In this document: piece by piece, positions 41,119 through 49,964 of the stretch
How positions within the stretch are numbered: position 1 is the stretch's first letter
Layout: each line of letters opens with the position of its first letter
Assembly (NCBI GenBank): GCA_023450085.1
Contig: JAEXHI010000022.1
Coordinates: 310,001 to 374,000, forward strand
Source: Bacteroidota bacterium
Lineage (GTDB): Bacteria > Bacteroidota > Bacteroidia > Sphingobacteriales > Sphingobacteriaceae
DNA length: 64,000 nucleotides
Direction: 5' to 3'
The notes under the pieces: generated by a model
Seen by the model: the letters and a program-made list of their open reading frames with translations, nothing else
What the model was told of the DNA's origin: nothing
The model's database searches: none
Position numbers and translations under genes: made by a program

Positions 41119-41886
41119 ATGATCCGTAATCTTTACCTCTCCACCTGCTTAATTTTAAGCATTACCTTTAGCTACGCACAGCAACAAAAGAAAGACCTTA
41201 ATATTGTTTTTATTGGTAATAGCATCACCTTTGGTGGTGGCTTGGCCGATAGAGGCAAAGACGCACCTCCCAATGAAACCTGTGCTTGGTTGCGCAATCA
41301 AGCGGGAGTAGGAGCGGTTAACTTTTCTAATCAGGGCGTGAGCGGACATACCAGTGTTGATGTACTGCCGCAAACCAATACCGATTTCCCGAGGATTTTA
41401 AAAGCAGCCAAGTCATTTGCCAATCCTAATGCGCTTTTGGTATTTTCTATTAAACTGGGCACCAACGATAGTGCGGTAAAAGGCCCCAAAGGTGCGCCAG
41501 TATCTAAAGAGGAATATTATCGAAACCTACAAATCATTACCGATAGTTTAATGTCGGCCTTTCCCGCATGTAAGATCGTTTACCAACAACCTATTTGGTA
41601 CAGTCCTAATACGCATAACCGTTCTACTTATATGCAAGAGGGACTTGATCGTTTGCAGACTTACGGGCCACAACTGCAAAAACTGGTGAAAATGTACAAG
41701 AAGACACATCCAAATCAGGTATATATGGGAGATACCAAAGCGTTTAAGTTTTTTAAGAAACATTACTTGCAATATCTCTCGCCAGAAGAGGGAAAGTTTG
41801 GTGCTTTTTATCTACATCCCAATAAAGAAGGGGCCCATTTATTAGGTGATTTTTGGGGTAAAGCCATTTATAAAGCTTTGTTTTAA
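41119..41886 (+). CDS. SGNH/GDSL-family hydrolase, secreted
   Basis: A 255-residue protein from ATG 41119 (MIRNLYLSTCLIL); earlier in-frame starts lack a signal peptide. Signal peptide about 1-20 (cleavage near SYAQ). Block I is VFIGNSITFGGG with the nucleophile Ser; block III is KLGTNDS (Asn); block V is LHPNKEGAH with the catalytic His. Members remove acetyl or acyl groups from carbohydrates (sialate O-acetylesterase or acetylxylan esterase types). Substrate unknown. It sits between two paralogous small membrane proteins. Confidence 0.9.
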   Translation: MIRNLYLSTCLILSITFSYAQQQKKDLNIVFIGNSITFGGGLADRGKDAPPNETCAWLRNQAGVGAVNFSNQGVSGHTSVDVLPQTNTDFPRILKAAKSFANPNALLVFSIKLGTNDSAVKGPKGAPVSKEEYYRNLQIITDSLMSAFPACKIVYQQPIWYSPNTHNRSTYMQEGLDRLQTYGPQLQKLVKMYKKTHPNQVYMGDTKAFKFFKKHYLQYLSPEEGKFGAFYLHPNKEGAHLLGDFWGKAIYKALF

Positions 41887-41979
41887 CCGTACTGTTTTCT
41901 AGGTTTTTAGCTTTTAGGCTATAGCAGATGCTTCTTTTTTTGGCAAGTAATATATTTTTAATCTAAGTTGTTCCAATGT

Positions 41980-42011
41980 TTGTTAATATCGAAGCTAAAT
42001 AAGTATTTTTG
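41980..42011 (+). promoter_or_regulatory. Promoter of 42131 gene and its long leader
   Basis: -33 TTG (41980-41982), 21-nt spacer, -7 TATTTTTG (42004-42011, exact). The predicted start is near 42017, giving a leader of about 115 nt. Confidence 0.6.
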
Positions 42012-42130
42012 CCGAGATTTATTTGCATCATAGATAAAAGCCTCTTAGCGACGCTGATACACCTGTTTGGGTGTACCAACGAAAACCGTCGACAATCTAA
42101 AAACGAAGATGCAGAGGTACAGTAATTACG
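42012..42130 (+). promoter_or_regulatory. Structured 5' leader candidate
   Basis: The 119-nt leader can form nested helices: TGCATC (42024-42029) with GATGCA (42108-42113); CGACG (42049-42053) with CGTCG (42087-42091); TACACC (42058-42063) with GGTGTA (42070-42075). CCTC (42041-42044) can also pair with GAGG (42114-42117), which would cross the outer helix as a pseudoknot. This may be a regulatory RNA or riboswitch-like leader. It matches no class I know. No small ORF is seen in it. Confidence 0.4.
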
Positions 42131-42520
42131 ATGAAATTAACCAAAGTCTTTATCATAGCCCTGACTTTGCTTTTTGGAGCTATTTCCATAAGTCATTTTA
42201 GGGAATATTTGATCTTAAATCCTGATTTAGAACAGCCTATTGCATACCAAGTGATATCTTCGAAGGAAAATGCATTTGGCAATGGAAGGTCTTTTTATAC
42301 TGCCATTCTCTACAAGGGAAAGGAGTATAAGCTTTCTCTCACAAGAGAGGATTATCTGGAGATCAAAAAAGGAAAGCATCCCAACTTGTATTATTCAGCT
42401 GATTTAGATCTCATATTCCACAGCTGGAACGTTAAAAGACATTTGAGAATTGCTATGGTTTTCTCCGTGCTTTTTTTGATCGGCTGCTTATGGCTGTTTT
42501 TTAGAAGAGTAAGAAAATAG
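42131..42520 (+). CDS. Hypothetical membrane protein, paralogue of 40486-40881
   Basis: A 129-residue protein with helices at about 5-22 and 102-122 and an intervening domain. It shares LLFGAISISHFREYLIL, PIAYQVISSK and KKGKHPNLYYS with the gene at 40486. Both proteins end in basic residues. The gene has a promoter with a long structured leader. Function unknown. Confidence 0.75.
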   Translation: MKLTKVFIIALTLLFGAISISHFREYLILNPDLEQPIAYQVISSKENAFGNGRSFYTAILYKGKEYKLSLTREDYLEIKKGKHPNLYYSADLDLIFHSWNVKRHLRIAMVFSVLFLIGCLWLFFRRVRK

Positions 42521-42606
42521 TTACTAAATCTTCTTCCCTATATTCTGCTTTTACCTTTTGGAATAAGGTTATTCATAATGGCGCTATTTGAAAAATGTGG
42601 GTTGAA

Positions 42607-42852
42607 TTAAATATCCGTTGGTAAATAAATACCCCAAACGCAATTGGAGAATTCGGTAGTAGCGAATGTTATCATTTGCTCATTTATAAAAAGCTTATAA
42701 ATGGGTACGGTATACGGTTGGCCATACAAGGGGTCGAGTACGCTTATTTGATGCCCCGTACCTTTCCATTTATATTCCCATATATTAAATCCGTCAATAA
42801 GAAATGGCTCGCCATCAACTATTGTTTTTACATGTTTCCAAGAGCTACTCAT
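42607..42852 (-). CDS. Hypothetical protein, 81 residues
   Basis: A soluble, Trp/Tyr-rich protein, MSSSWKHVKTIVDGEPFLID, then EYKWKGTGHQISVLDPLYGQPYTVP. It looks like a compact beta-rich domain. No family recognised. It lies 33 nt after the secreted protein 42886-43842 on the same strand. Confidence 0.62.
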   Translation of the reverse strand: MSSSWKHVKTIVDGEPFLIDGFNIWEYKWKGTGHQISVLDPLYGQPYTVPIYKLFINEQMITFATTEFSNCVWGIYLPTDI

Positions 42853-42885
42853 GTTGGATTTTTGTTTGATGATGTTTCTATCGTG

Positions 42886-43842
42886 TTATTCTTGTCGTAT
42901 CATAGGACGAATGCCAAGAATTAGACCTTCTTTGCTGAAAACAGCCATGAATAATTCTTTTGGTTGTTCTGGTGCATTTTCGTAAGCAAATTGAATGGCT
43001 AAATAATTTGCCCCATCAATTGGTTGTAATGCTTTATAGTATATTTTAAAATTTTCTGGTTTGATGGATGCTTTGAGTTGATTAAAGATTGCCTCTGTGA
43101 GTTGATCTCTTGTTTGAGCAGCGAGGTAAGTTTTGGCTCCTTCAAAATCACCAGCACGCAATTTAATAATGAACTGGTCATAAGTTTGTTTTGCTGCCAT
43201 AACCGCCTTATCGCTAAGTTCTGGAGCAGGCTTTTTCATTTTGGAGATTCCTAATCTAATTCTATTGGTAGGCCTTATTTTAACGTTTCCTTTCTCTTCT
43301 TGATAGTTGCTGAAGATCGCGTAAAGGCTAATATAGGTCGTGTCATTTGGTTTCCAAGAGTCGCTACGGCTAAGTCCACCTTTGAGGTCAATTTTTGCGA
43401 GATCGCCCAAGTCACCTTTTTGTTCGCTTTTCCCTATTTTTTGATCAAGTTGCTTTACTAAGCTAAGGTACTTTTTAATAAAAGCTTTCTGAATGTTAAG
43501 GTGTTGTGTTTCCTGTTTACGATCAAAGTTGATCATATCCCATTCATATTCGATGCTGTGCATTAATGAATCTTGTTTGCCGAAAGTATAAGTGACTAAC
43601 AAATCGGGAATGTCTTTTTCTGTGCGCCTATAGGTAAGCGGAAAATCCATTCCAGCAGGAATGACGATATCACCATCTGGCTGGTAGAGCTTGCCACCTA
43701 GTTTATTTTCAAGGTTAATAAAGGTTTTCATCTTTTTGCCATGTATGTTGGTGGGTATTTCTTGACCGATGGCATGAAATGAAGATACGGCAATGATAAA
43801 AATAGTGCTTAAGCTTAGTAATGAGCGTTTATTGAACATCAT
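42886..43842 (-). CDS. Secreted hypothetical protein, 318 residues
   Basis: From ATG 43842 (MMFNKRSLLSLSTIFIIAV) it has a signal peptide ending near HAIGQE (about residue 26). The N-terminal domain is beta-rich and the C-terminal part (about 200-318; MAAKQTYDQFIIKLRAGDFEGAK) resembles NTF2-like or DUF3887-type folds that bind small ligands. No active site recognised. An in-frame start at 43884 would add 14 residues without a signal. The gene is divergent from the DUF5694 gene. Confidence 0.75.
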   Translation of the reverse strand: MMFNKRSLLSLSTIFIIAVSSFHAIGQEIPTNIHGKKMKTFINLENKLGGKLYQPDGDIVIPAGMDFPLTYRRTEKDIPDLLVTYTFGKQDSLMHSIEYEWDMINFDRKQETQHLNIQKAFIKKYLSLVKQLDQKIGKSEQKGDLGDLAKIDLKGGLSRSDSWKPNDTTYISLYAIFSNYQEEKGNVKIRPTNRIRLGISKMKKPAPELSDKAVMAAKQTYDQFIIKLRAGDFEGAKTYLAAQTRDQLTEAIFNQLKASIKPENFKIYYKALQPIDGANYLAIQFAYENAPEQPKELFMAVFSKEGLILGIRPMIRQE

Positions 43843-44033
43843 GATGGTTTTAAAAGTATAAGGGCTAATCGAGTTGCTGAACAATTTGTAGCATTTAGCA
43901 ACATTAATATAATGAGTTAAAGGTAATAAAACAAGATTGTATATCCATATATATGGATTTGAGGTGATTATCTTAAAACATTCAATAAAGCATCTAAATG
44001 CGGTTTTTTAACTTTAAAACAAATCTCATTTAC

Positions 44034-44041
44034 TACCTTTG
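44034..44041 (+). promoter_or_regulatory. -7 box of the DUF5694 promoter
   Basis: TACCTTTG is an exact TAnnTTTG match, 23 nt before ATG 44065. Confidence 0.55.
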
Positions 44042-44064
44042 CGGCTCACAAATTTATTGAACCT

Positions 44065-44916
44065 ATGTTTAAAATTACGCTTCAAAAATTAGCGATTTCG
44101 TTTGTTTTTTCACTTTGTTTTCTGTCTGCTTTTTCGCAAAACAAGAAAGTAAATGTGATTTTAATAGGCACCTATCATTTTAATAACCCTGGAAACGATG
44201 CCGTAAAGACCAAGGAAAGGAACATCCTTTCGGAGGAAAGTCAAAAGGGCTTGGAACAAATGACCGATCAGATCAAGAAGAAATATCAACCCGATCAGAT
44301 TTTTGTGGAGAGTAATTTCAATCAAAAGGCCGAGTTGGATCAACAGTACCAGTTGTATCTTAAAAACGAGTATCACAAATTTACAGATACCATTACCAAG
44401 CCTCGTAAGAAAAGGTTTTATGTAGAGGGAGAGACTTATCAACTGGCTTTTAGGTTGGCTAAAAAATCAGGGAACAAAGAAGTTTATCCGATAGACACCC
44501 TGATAGAAATGCGCTTTGACCTGTTGCAGAAAATCGTAAAGGCAGATCCTACCACCAGCAAGATTTTTGATGAAAAACTGGCAGCGATGACCGCAAGGTC
44601 TAATAACGTTATGAGTAAAAAAAGTTTAAGGGAGGTTTTTCTTTGTATGAATGAGGAAGCAGACCTTAATGAAAATAAAGGCTTTTATATCTCTTTTGCC
44701 AATGCTTTAGGTAAAGATGGAAATTATTTTGGGCCAAACTTCGTTGCAGATTGGTATAAGCGAAACTTGATCATGTATGCTAACATTCAGCACCAGTTAA
44801 AGGCTGATGCTAAAAACATTGTGGTATTGGTAGGTACGGGACATGCAGCCATGTTTAGGGAGTTCTTTAAAAACGATGAAAACTTTAATTTAATCGAATT
44901 AAAGGACGTGCTTTGA
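44065..44916 (+). CDS. DUF5694 (TraB-related) secreted protein
   Basis: A 283-residue protein with a signal peptide (about 1-25, cleavage near AFSQ). GTYHFNNPGND (about 36-46) and VGTGHAAMFREFF (about 258-270) are the two conserved Gly/His regions of the TraB/TIKI/DUF5694 group, some of which are metalloproteases. A GxxH at each end would form the metal site. Specificity unknown. The gene is monocistronic. Confidence 0.88.
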   Translation: MFKITLQKLAISFVFSLCFLSAFSQNKKVNVILIGTYHFNNPGNDAVKTKERNILSEESQKGLEQMTDQIKKKYQPDQIFVESNFNQKAELDQQYQLYLKNEYHKFTDTITKPRKKRFYVEGETYQLAFRLAKKSGNKEVYPIDTLIEMRFDLLQKIVKADPTTSKIFDEKLAAMTARSNNVMSKKSLREVFLCMNEEADLNENKGFYISFANALGKDGNYFGPNFVADWYKRNLIMYANIQHQLKADAKNIVVLVGTGHAAMFREFFKNDENFNLIELKDVL

Positions 44917-44957
44917 CTATAAGTTGAAATACTCAAAAATATAATTACTTTTAGTGC

Positions 44958-45491
44958 ATGTCAATAAATGCGCTCCAATTAAGTTATGATGAGGTATGTG
45001 TATATGCTACCATTAAAATAAACTCAAGTCCTATTGCCAAATTTATTCTTGCATTCATTAATCTCTTTTTGCTGGGTATAATCATGCTATTCTTTATGGA
45101 AAAGGTGATAATAGCTGCTTTGGTTTTTACGGCAGTGGAGTTTTTCATGATCAAATACACCCTTTGGAATATTTTAGGGGAGGAACGATTGATCATTAAT
45201 GCCAAATCCATTAGCTATCAGCAGCATTATGGTTTTTTTACGACTCCTTTGCACACCGTAAAATTTAATAAAAAAGTAGTGGTGCTTCCTTATGATAGGG
45301 TGACCGATGAAACAGTAATGGTGAAATTTCTATTTGAGTCGTATGATGAAAACAATTTGCCCTATGTGGTTTATCAATCTGTAGTAAATATTGATGAAGC
45401 TGATTTCGAAAAGCTGATTAAGGAAATAGATCGTTTGTTTATTGATGAAATGACCAGTTCGTTTGTCATGCCTGGCATTCATATGAATTGA
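44958..45491 (+). CDS. Hypothetical membrane protein, 177 residues
   Basis: Two hydrophobic segments (about 28-48 and 51-70) and a soluble C-terminal domain with NKKVVVLPYDRVTDETVMVKFLFESYDENN. No family recognised. It lies 41 nt after the DUF5694 gene and may share its transcript. Confidence 0.7.
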   Translation: MSINALQLSYDEVCVYATIKINSSPIAKFILAFINLFLLGIIMLFFMEKVIIAALVFTAVEFFMIKYTLWNILGEERLIINAKSISYQQHYGFFTTPLHTVKFNKKVVVLPYDRVTDETVMVKFLFESYDENNLPYVVYQSVVNIDEADFEKLIKEIDRLFIDEMTSSFVMPGIHMN

Positions 45492-45520
45492 AAGTTTTAG
45501 ATGTAGGCTGTAGATACAAG

Positions 45521-46264
45521 CTAAAAACGATAACTGATTCCCAGCGTTCCATAAATGTTGTACATGTTAAAGGAAATGCCATTAAAGGAATCAGGAAATA
45601 CGGGTTGCAAGCCCCATTGTAAATCGGCTTTGGCCGAAAAGTTTTTATACACCAGTTTCTCCGCACCAGCAGCAATCCCAAAATCAAAAGTCCGTTGCTC
45701 TTTGTCAAAATCAAAACTGGCATAGTCAATGATTACTTTTTCGCCCAAGGAATCCCCTTTGCGTAAATAACCGTCAGAAACAGAACCGTAAAAAGAAGGA
45801 CGTACCAAATGAGCCAGATACATACCTAACTTTAATTTCCAGTTTTTGCCTGGATAAAACAACGCCTGTATAGGAACTGCTAGGTAAATGTTTTTCACTT
45901 TAGTGGTATTGGTACCGCTAAAATCGCCTTCAATAGTAGCGTCGTCCATAGATACCAAGGTGTGGAAATACTGCACGCTATCCTTTACGTTCATACTTTT
46001 CCAATCCATTCTCAGGCCAACAGCAAGGCCCCATTTTTGATTTAGGCGGTAATTGAGCTCATAGCCTAAGCTTGGTGCAAAACCGGGCGAGTAGCTGTCT
46101 ATTTTTCTGATGGTATTGGGAAAGGAGATAGGAGCTAGGCCACCAATATTATAGCCAATATGAACGTTATGCTCAAATTTCAAGGTTTTATCGCTGTTGT
46201 TTTGTGCAAAGGTAAAAATGCTTGTACCCCATAATAGCAAAGTGAAGAGCAGGTATTTATACAT
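45521..46264 (-). CDS. Outer-membrane beta-barrel protein
   Basis: A 247-residue protein with a signal peptide (about 1-20, TFAQ) and alternating amphipathic strands (VHIGYNIGGLAP, GYELNYRLNQKWGLAVGLRM, FDFGIAAGAEK). It ends with aromatic Phe (TLGISYRF), the hallmark of barrel insertion. Type: OmpW/OMP_b-brl_2-like. It follows the PCMD lipoprotein by 6 nt on the same strand, so the two form an operon. Confidence 0.88.
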   Translation of the reverse strand: MYKYLLFTLLLWGTSIFTFAQNNSDKTLKFEHNVHIGYNIGGLAPISFPNTIRKIDSYSPGFAPSLGYELNYRLNQKWGLAVGLRMDWKSMNVKDSVQYFHTLVSMDDATIEGDFSGTNTTKVKNIYLAVPIQALFYPGKNWKLKLGMYLAHLVRPSFYGSVSDGYLRKGDSLGEKVIIDYASFDFDKEQRTFDFGIAAGAEKLVYKNFSAKADLQWGLQPVFPDSFNGISFNMYNIYGTLGISYRF

Positions 46265-46270
46265 AGGAGA

Positions 46271-47332
46271 CTATTTTGGGATTACCGATAAATTATCAAC
46301 CACCAAGCGACTGCCTATGGCACCTCTGTAATGATCGCCATCCTTACTAGAAGAAGCCACAATGGCCAACATCAGGTTTTTATTGGCGGCCGGCATTTGC
46401 CCATTTTTATAAACAAAAGGTATGTCAAATTTGGTAAAATTGGCCTTGGCCGATCCATCGCTTAATTTAGCGGTAGCAATAACACGTTCAGAAGTATTGA
46501 TGTTGGTGCCATCCAAACGTTCGGGGCCTTCAAAAAGTACAGCATAAATAGAACATTCGTCTGTTTTGCCTGCAATAATGTTCTGGTTCTCGTCTTGGTA
46601 AGCTGCGCCAGGTGTGTATTTGTAATATCCCGTAAATCGGGCTGGTAGCCCTACATAAGGCGCACCAAATTCGGTAGCTGCCAAAGGTTTGGTAAGTACC
46701 ACTGCAGGGTTAAAATTGCCAATAAATACGGAGCCTGCGTATAAATAAATTCCTACAATGGCAGATAGGGCCGTACCCTTAATGGTCACCATTTCTGCTG
46801 CTTTACTACCTAAATAGCCATCAGTAGTAGAACGCGTTGGATAAGATAATGGATCTTTAGGAACGCCAGAAAGCGCAATGCCTGGGTTACCAGAGGTCCA
46901 TAAAGTGCTCAAATCATCTTCTACAGGATATTCGTATTTATCTGCATCGTTTTGTAGCCACTTTTCAAACTTAAAGTTCCAATCGCCAACATTTACCACT
47001 TGTATAGTATAGGTTTTTTGATTGGGATGTTGTTGTGCAGTAACGGTATAAGTCACCTCGTTTTTGCCATCAAAAGTAATCTTTTGTCCAGAAGCGGGGC
47101 TGATGCTTGCATTTTTAGAGATGGCTATGGTTGGCGTAATACCGGCTTGATAGGCATCTTTGGTGAGGTAAAGTAATATTTTGCGGTTCACCTGATCAAT
47201 AAAGGTTTGTCCAGTAAGTAGCTTTGTATCTACATCAAAAGATTCGATATCTGCTTCCGGATTGGCAGGAGCATCTTTAATGCAAGAATTGAAACACAGT
47301 AAAAATGCAAAAAGTAGAACAGCTAATCTCAT
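46271..47332 (-). CDS. PCMD-domain surface lipoprotein
   Basis: A 353-residue lipoprotein (lipobox CFNSCIKD, Cys17). An N-terminal Ig-like segment (about 25-120) is followed by a PCMD (putative carbohydrate metabolism) domain with FEKWLQNDADKYEYPVEDD and TRSTTDGYLGSKAAEMVTIKG. Found beside outer-membrane barrels in Bacteroidota and probably a surface glycan-binding protein. Ends NLSVIPK. Confidence 0.9.
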   Translation of the reverse strand: MRLAVLLFAFLLCFNSCIKDAPANPEADIESFDVDTKLLTGQTFIDQVNRKILLYLTKDAYQAGITPTIAISKNASISPASGQKITFDGKNEVTYTVTAQQHPNQKTYTIQVVNVGDWNFKFEKWLQNDADKYEYPVEDDLSTLWTSGNPGIALSGVPKDPLSYPTRSTTDGYLGSKAAEMVTIKGTALSAIVGIYLYAGSVFIGNFNPAVVLTKPLAATEFGAPYVGLPARFTGYYKYTPGAAYQDENQNIIAGKTDECSIYAVLFEGPERLDGTNINTSERVIATAKLSDGSAKANFTKFDIPFVYKNGQMPAANKNLMLAIVASSSKDGDHYRGAIGSRLVVDNLSVIPK

Positions 47333-47426
47333 GATGAATCTCTTTTCTTTATCTCAAATATAGCTTTTTTGTGTCAGAATTACCATTGGGGGCATAGATG
47401 GCGGGACGGGTTAAATAATCCAAAAA

Positions 47427-47434
47427 TAATTTTG
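47427..47434 (+). promoter_or_regulatory. -7 box of the Crp-like regulator gene
   Basis: TAATTTTG is an exact TAnnTTTG match, 15 nt before ATG 47450. Confidence 0.55.
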
Positions 47435-47449
47435 CAATTTCGGTGATAT

Positions 47450-48016
47450 ATGTCCAATCACCCTCATGACCTTTTTTCTATTTTAGCTGCAGTAGGCAAG
47501 TTCTCCGCTCAGGATGTTCAGCAATTTGAAGAAAAGGCCATTTTAAGGCATTTTGCAAAAGGCAGCGAGCTGCTTTCCTTGGGGAATGTTTCTTCTGTTT
47601 TTCTATTGCTTTCCGGATCAGCTTATCAATTTGAATTAGATCGTGAAGAGATGGAAGAACAGGTAATTGGTTTGTATACCGCTGGCGATTGGTGTTTTAA
47701 TCATGCAAGCTTCGTTGCTCAACGAGGATCTCAGTCGGTTATCAAAGCCTATTCGGATATAACGGTCAGAGAACTTACGGTTTTTTCTATCCACCAACTT
47801 TTGGCTATTTCACCTGCTTTTTTCCAGTTGGGAGGATTGCTGGAAAGGGGAATAGATCGTTTACGTTATTTCGATTCGGCTAACAGTGCCAAGGAAAAAT
47901 ATGAAATGCTAATTGCTAAAAATCCAGCTTTGCTACAAGCCTTTCCCTTAAAGATGATTGCTTCCTATTTAAAAATCGCACCAGAAACCATGAGCCGCTT
48001 GCGAGCAAAGAAGTAA
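47450..48016 (+). CDS. Crp/Fnr-family transcriptional regulator
   Basis: A 188-residue regulator with an N-terminal cyclic-nucleotide-binding fold (about 25-120; FAKGSELLSLGNVSSVFLLLSGSAYQFELDREEMEEQVIGLYTAGDWC summarised by its GNVS and AGD turns) and a short C-terminal HTH with MIASYLKIAPETMSRLRAKK. It lacks the Fnr Cys cluster. It is divergent from the PCMD/barrel operon and upstream of a six-helix membrane protein and VOC protein; it may regulate either. Confidence 0.9.
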   Translation: MSNHPHDLFSILAAVGKFSAQDVQQFEEKAILRHFAKGSELLSLGNVSSVFLLLSGSAYQFELDREEMEEQVIGLYTAGDWCFNHASFVAQRGSQSVIKAYSDITVRELTVFSIHQLLAISPAFFQLGGLLERGIDRLRYFDSANSAKEKYEMLIAKNPALLQAFPLKMIASYLKIAPETMSRLRAKK

Positions 48017-48086
48017 ACAATCATTTATTGACTTTGGTCAAGTGCGTTTCTAGAAAGTGTTCGCCAGTTTTGAAAAAAAATAAAAC

Positions 48087-48731
48087 ATGGAAACATTTTC
48101 AAAGAAACTCTCGGGAATTAGCCTTTTGTTGGGCGCTACAATGTCTGTACTCACCATGGTGCTCCATCCCTTGGGGGGCGATATGGAACACATCGTAAAA
48201 ATCAAATCGGTACTTCTTTTTTCTCACGGCCTCGCCGTTGCTTGTGCACCATTTATAGGTTTTGGTTTGTGGGGACTTTCAAAGGCGCTTACAGATCAGC
48301 GCAGGGTTTCGGTATTGGCACTATTTATTGCCCTATGGGGTTTAGGGGCAGCCACGTTGGCAGGTACCATCAATGGTTTTGTACTTCCACAATTTGCAAC
48401 AGCTTACGTTGGCAGCGATGTAGATTCGGCCATGCTGAGATCAATGTTAGATTATGGGTATTATTTCAGCAAATCACTGGCCTATCTATTTATGGCTTCT
48501 ATGATTGTGGCGATATTACTTTGGTCGGTATTATTGACCTATCAAAAAGCTTGGTATAAATGGTTGGGTTATTATGGTCTGTTGGTATTTGCATTGGGGG
48601 CTGCGGCTTTATTTTCAAACATTAATATGGCTAGCGTAGCTTTATTTGCCGCATTTATATTTACCATGGCCAGTTGGCTCATTGCAGTAGCGGTATTACT
48701 TATCAAACAAAAGCTTGTGAAATCACTTTAA
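48087..48731 (+). CDS. Hypothetical membrane protein, six helices
   Basis: A 214-residue protein with six hydrophobic segments (about 9-26, 40-62, 75-95, 118-140, 150-170 and 180-205). GDMEHIVKIK and SHGLAVACAPF are the only polar features. No family recognised. It lies 70 nt after the Crp-like gene. Confidence 0.8.
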   Translation: METFSKKLSGISLLLGATMSVLTMVLHPLGGDMEHIVKIKSVLLFSHGLAVACAPFIGFGLWGLSKALTDQRRVSVLALFIALWGLGAATLAGTINGFVLPQFATAYVGSDVDSAMLRSMLDYGYYFSKSLAYLFMASMIVAILLWSVLLTYQKAWYKWLGYYGLLVFALGAAALFSNINMASVALFAAFIFTMASWLIAVAVLLIKQKLVKSL

Positions 48732-48766
48732 CTTTTTAAACTTTAATCCTTAAACGGGACTTCTCT

Positions 48767-49117
48767 ATGCTTACACATATTCATCCAAAACTGCCCATGC
48801 GTGAAATAGCAGTTACCAAAGTATATTACGTTCATCAGTTAGGTTTTACAGAACTTGCTGATTATGGCGACTATCTGATCTTATCCAAAGATGCTATTGA
48901 ACTGCATTTTTTTAAGTTTAAAGACCTTGACCCTAAGGAAAACTACGGACAGGTTTATATCCGTACTAATGATATCGAAGGCTGGTATCAATCGCTCATC
49001 AATAAAGGAGTGGCTATTCATCCTAACGGTGCGCTACATGCTAAACCTTGGGGACAGCAAGAGTTTTCCCTTTTAGATCCTGACCATAACTTGTTAACCT
49101 TTGGACAAGCGCTGTAA
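48767..49117 (+). CDS. VOC-superfamily (bleomycin-resistance-like) protein
   Basis: A 116-residue protein of the VOC fold: HIHPKLPMREIAVTKVYYVHQLGFTEL at the N-terminus, then LHFFKFKDLDPKENYGQVYIRTNDI, then the C-terminal FSLLDPDHNLLTFGQ. Glu and His at the expected metal positions suggest a dioxygenase/glyoxalase-like or drug-binding role. Lies 35 nt after the membrane protein gene. Substrate unknown. Confidence 0.88.
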   Translation: MLTHIHPKLPMREIAVTKVYYVHQLGFTELADYGDYLILSKDAIELHFFKFKDLDPKENYGQVYIRTNDIEGWYQSLINKGVAIHPNGALHAKPWGQQEFSLLDPDHNLLTFGQAL

Positions 49118-49141
49118 TGCTTGGCGTTGTCAGAAACTAGC

Positions 49142-49207
49142 TAAAACCTCAGTCTCTAACCATCTGTTTTTTGAAAATTAAAAATCGATAGGAGGTATGA
49201 GGTTTTA
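49142..49207. repeat. 10-bp inverted repeat upstream of the first sigma gene
   Basis: TAAAACCTCA (49142-49151) and TGAGGTTTTA (49198-49207), perfect, 46 nt apart. Its position fits either a terminator for the VOC gene or a control site for the sigma operon. Confidence 0.55.
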
Positions 49208-49361
49208 GATTTATTTTTTCTAACTTTATTAAAAAAGGAGATTTTGTCTGTTTTTTAAGATTAACCTAACCAAAAAAACATTTTTTTAGCCTGTACTCGT
49301 CGTTGCCTAACTTCTTTTTTAAGGGATGAAAAAGCCTTTATTTAATTAAGCAAACAAACTA

Positions 49362-49955
49362 TTGAAAACATATACTCACCTTTCAGATGAGGTATTGGTA
49401 GAACTCGTTCGTGACGCTGATGAACGGGCGTTTACGACACTTTACGACCGCTATTGGGCCGTTCTTTTTCAGCATGCCCGCCGAATGTTGCAAAATGACG
49501 AAGAGGCCGAAGATGTGGTTCAAGAAACTTTTGTCATTTTCTATAACAAAGCTGCCACCATGCAGTTAAAAGGAAACTTTTCAGGATACTTATATGCAAT
49601 TATTAGGAATAGGATTTTAAACTATTTTAATAGAGATAAGGTAAAACGGAAGTACATGCTTTCATTGAAGGATTATGAGAAAAATGTAACGAGTTTTGCC
49701 GATCATGATATTAGGGAAAAGCAGCTTGTTGAGCTGATTGAACAAGAAGTTGCTGCTTTGCCTATTGCGCAACGAGAGGCATTTGAACTGAGTAGAAATG
49801 CCCACCTTTCTTATAAGGAGATTGCGGAGCAATTAGGTACTACAGAGCCGGTGGTGAGAAATAACTTAAGTAGGGCTATCAAAAGTTTAAAGATTAAGCT
49901 AGGCGATGTAGTGATGCTTTTTTTGAAGTTAATATTGTTTTTCAAATTAATTTAG
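49362..49955 (+). CDS. ECF RNA polymerase sigma factor (first pair)
   Basis: A 197-residue sigma-70 family ECF factor. Start TTG 49362. Region 2 is FTTLYDRYWAVLFQHARRML and EEAEDVVQETFVIFY; region 4 has LPIAQREAFELSRNAHLSYKEIAEQLGTTEPVVRNNLSRAI. The C-terminal hydrophobic tail (VMLFLKLILFFKLI) is usual for the Bacteroidota expansion. It lies 9 nt before its FecR partner. Confidence 0.95.
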   Translation: MKTYTHLSDEVLVELVRDADERAFTTLYDRYWAVLFQHARRMLQNDEEAEDVVQETFVIFYNKAATMQLKGNFSGYLYAIIRNRILNYFNRDKVKRKYMLSLKDYEKNVTSFADHDIREKQLVELIEQEVAALPIAQREAFELSRNAHLSYKEIAEQLGTTEPVVRNNLSRAIKSLKIKLGDVVMLFLKLILFFKLI

Positions 49956-49964
49956 AACTCAGAG

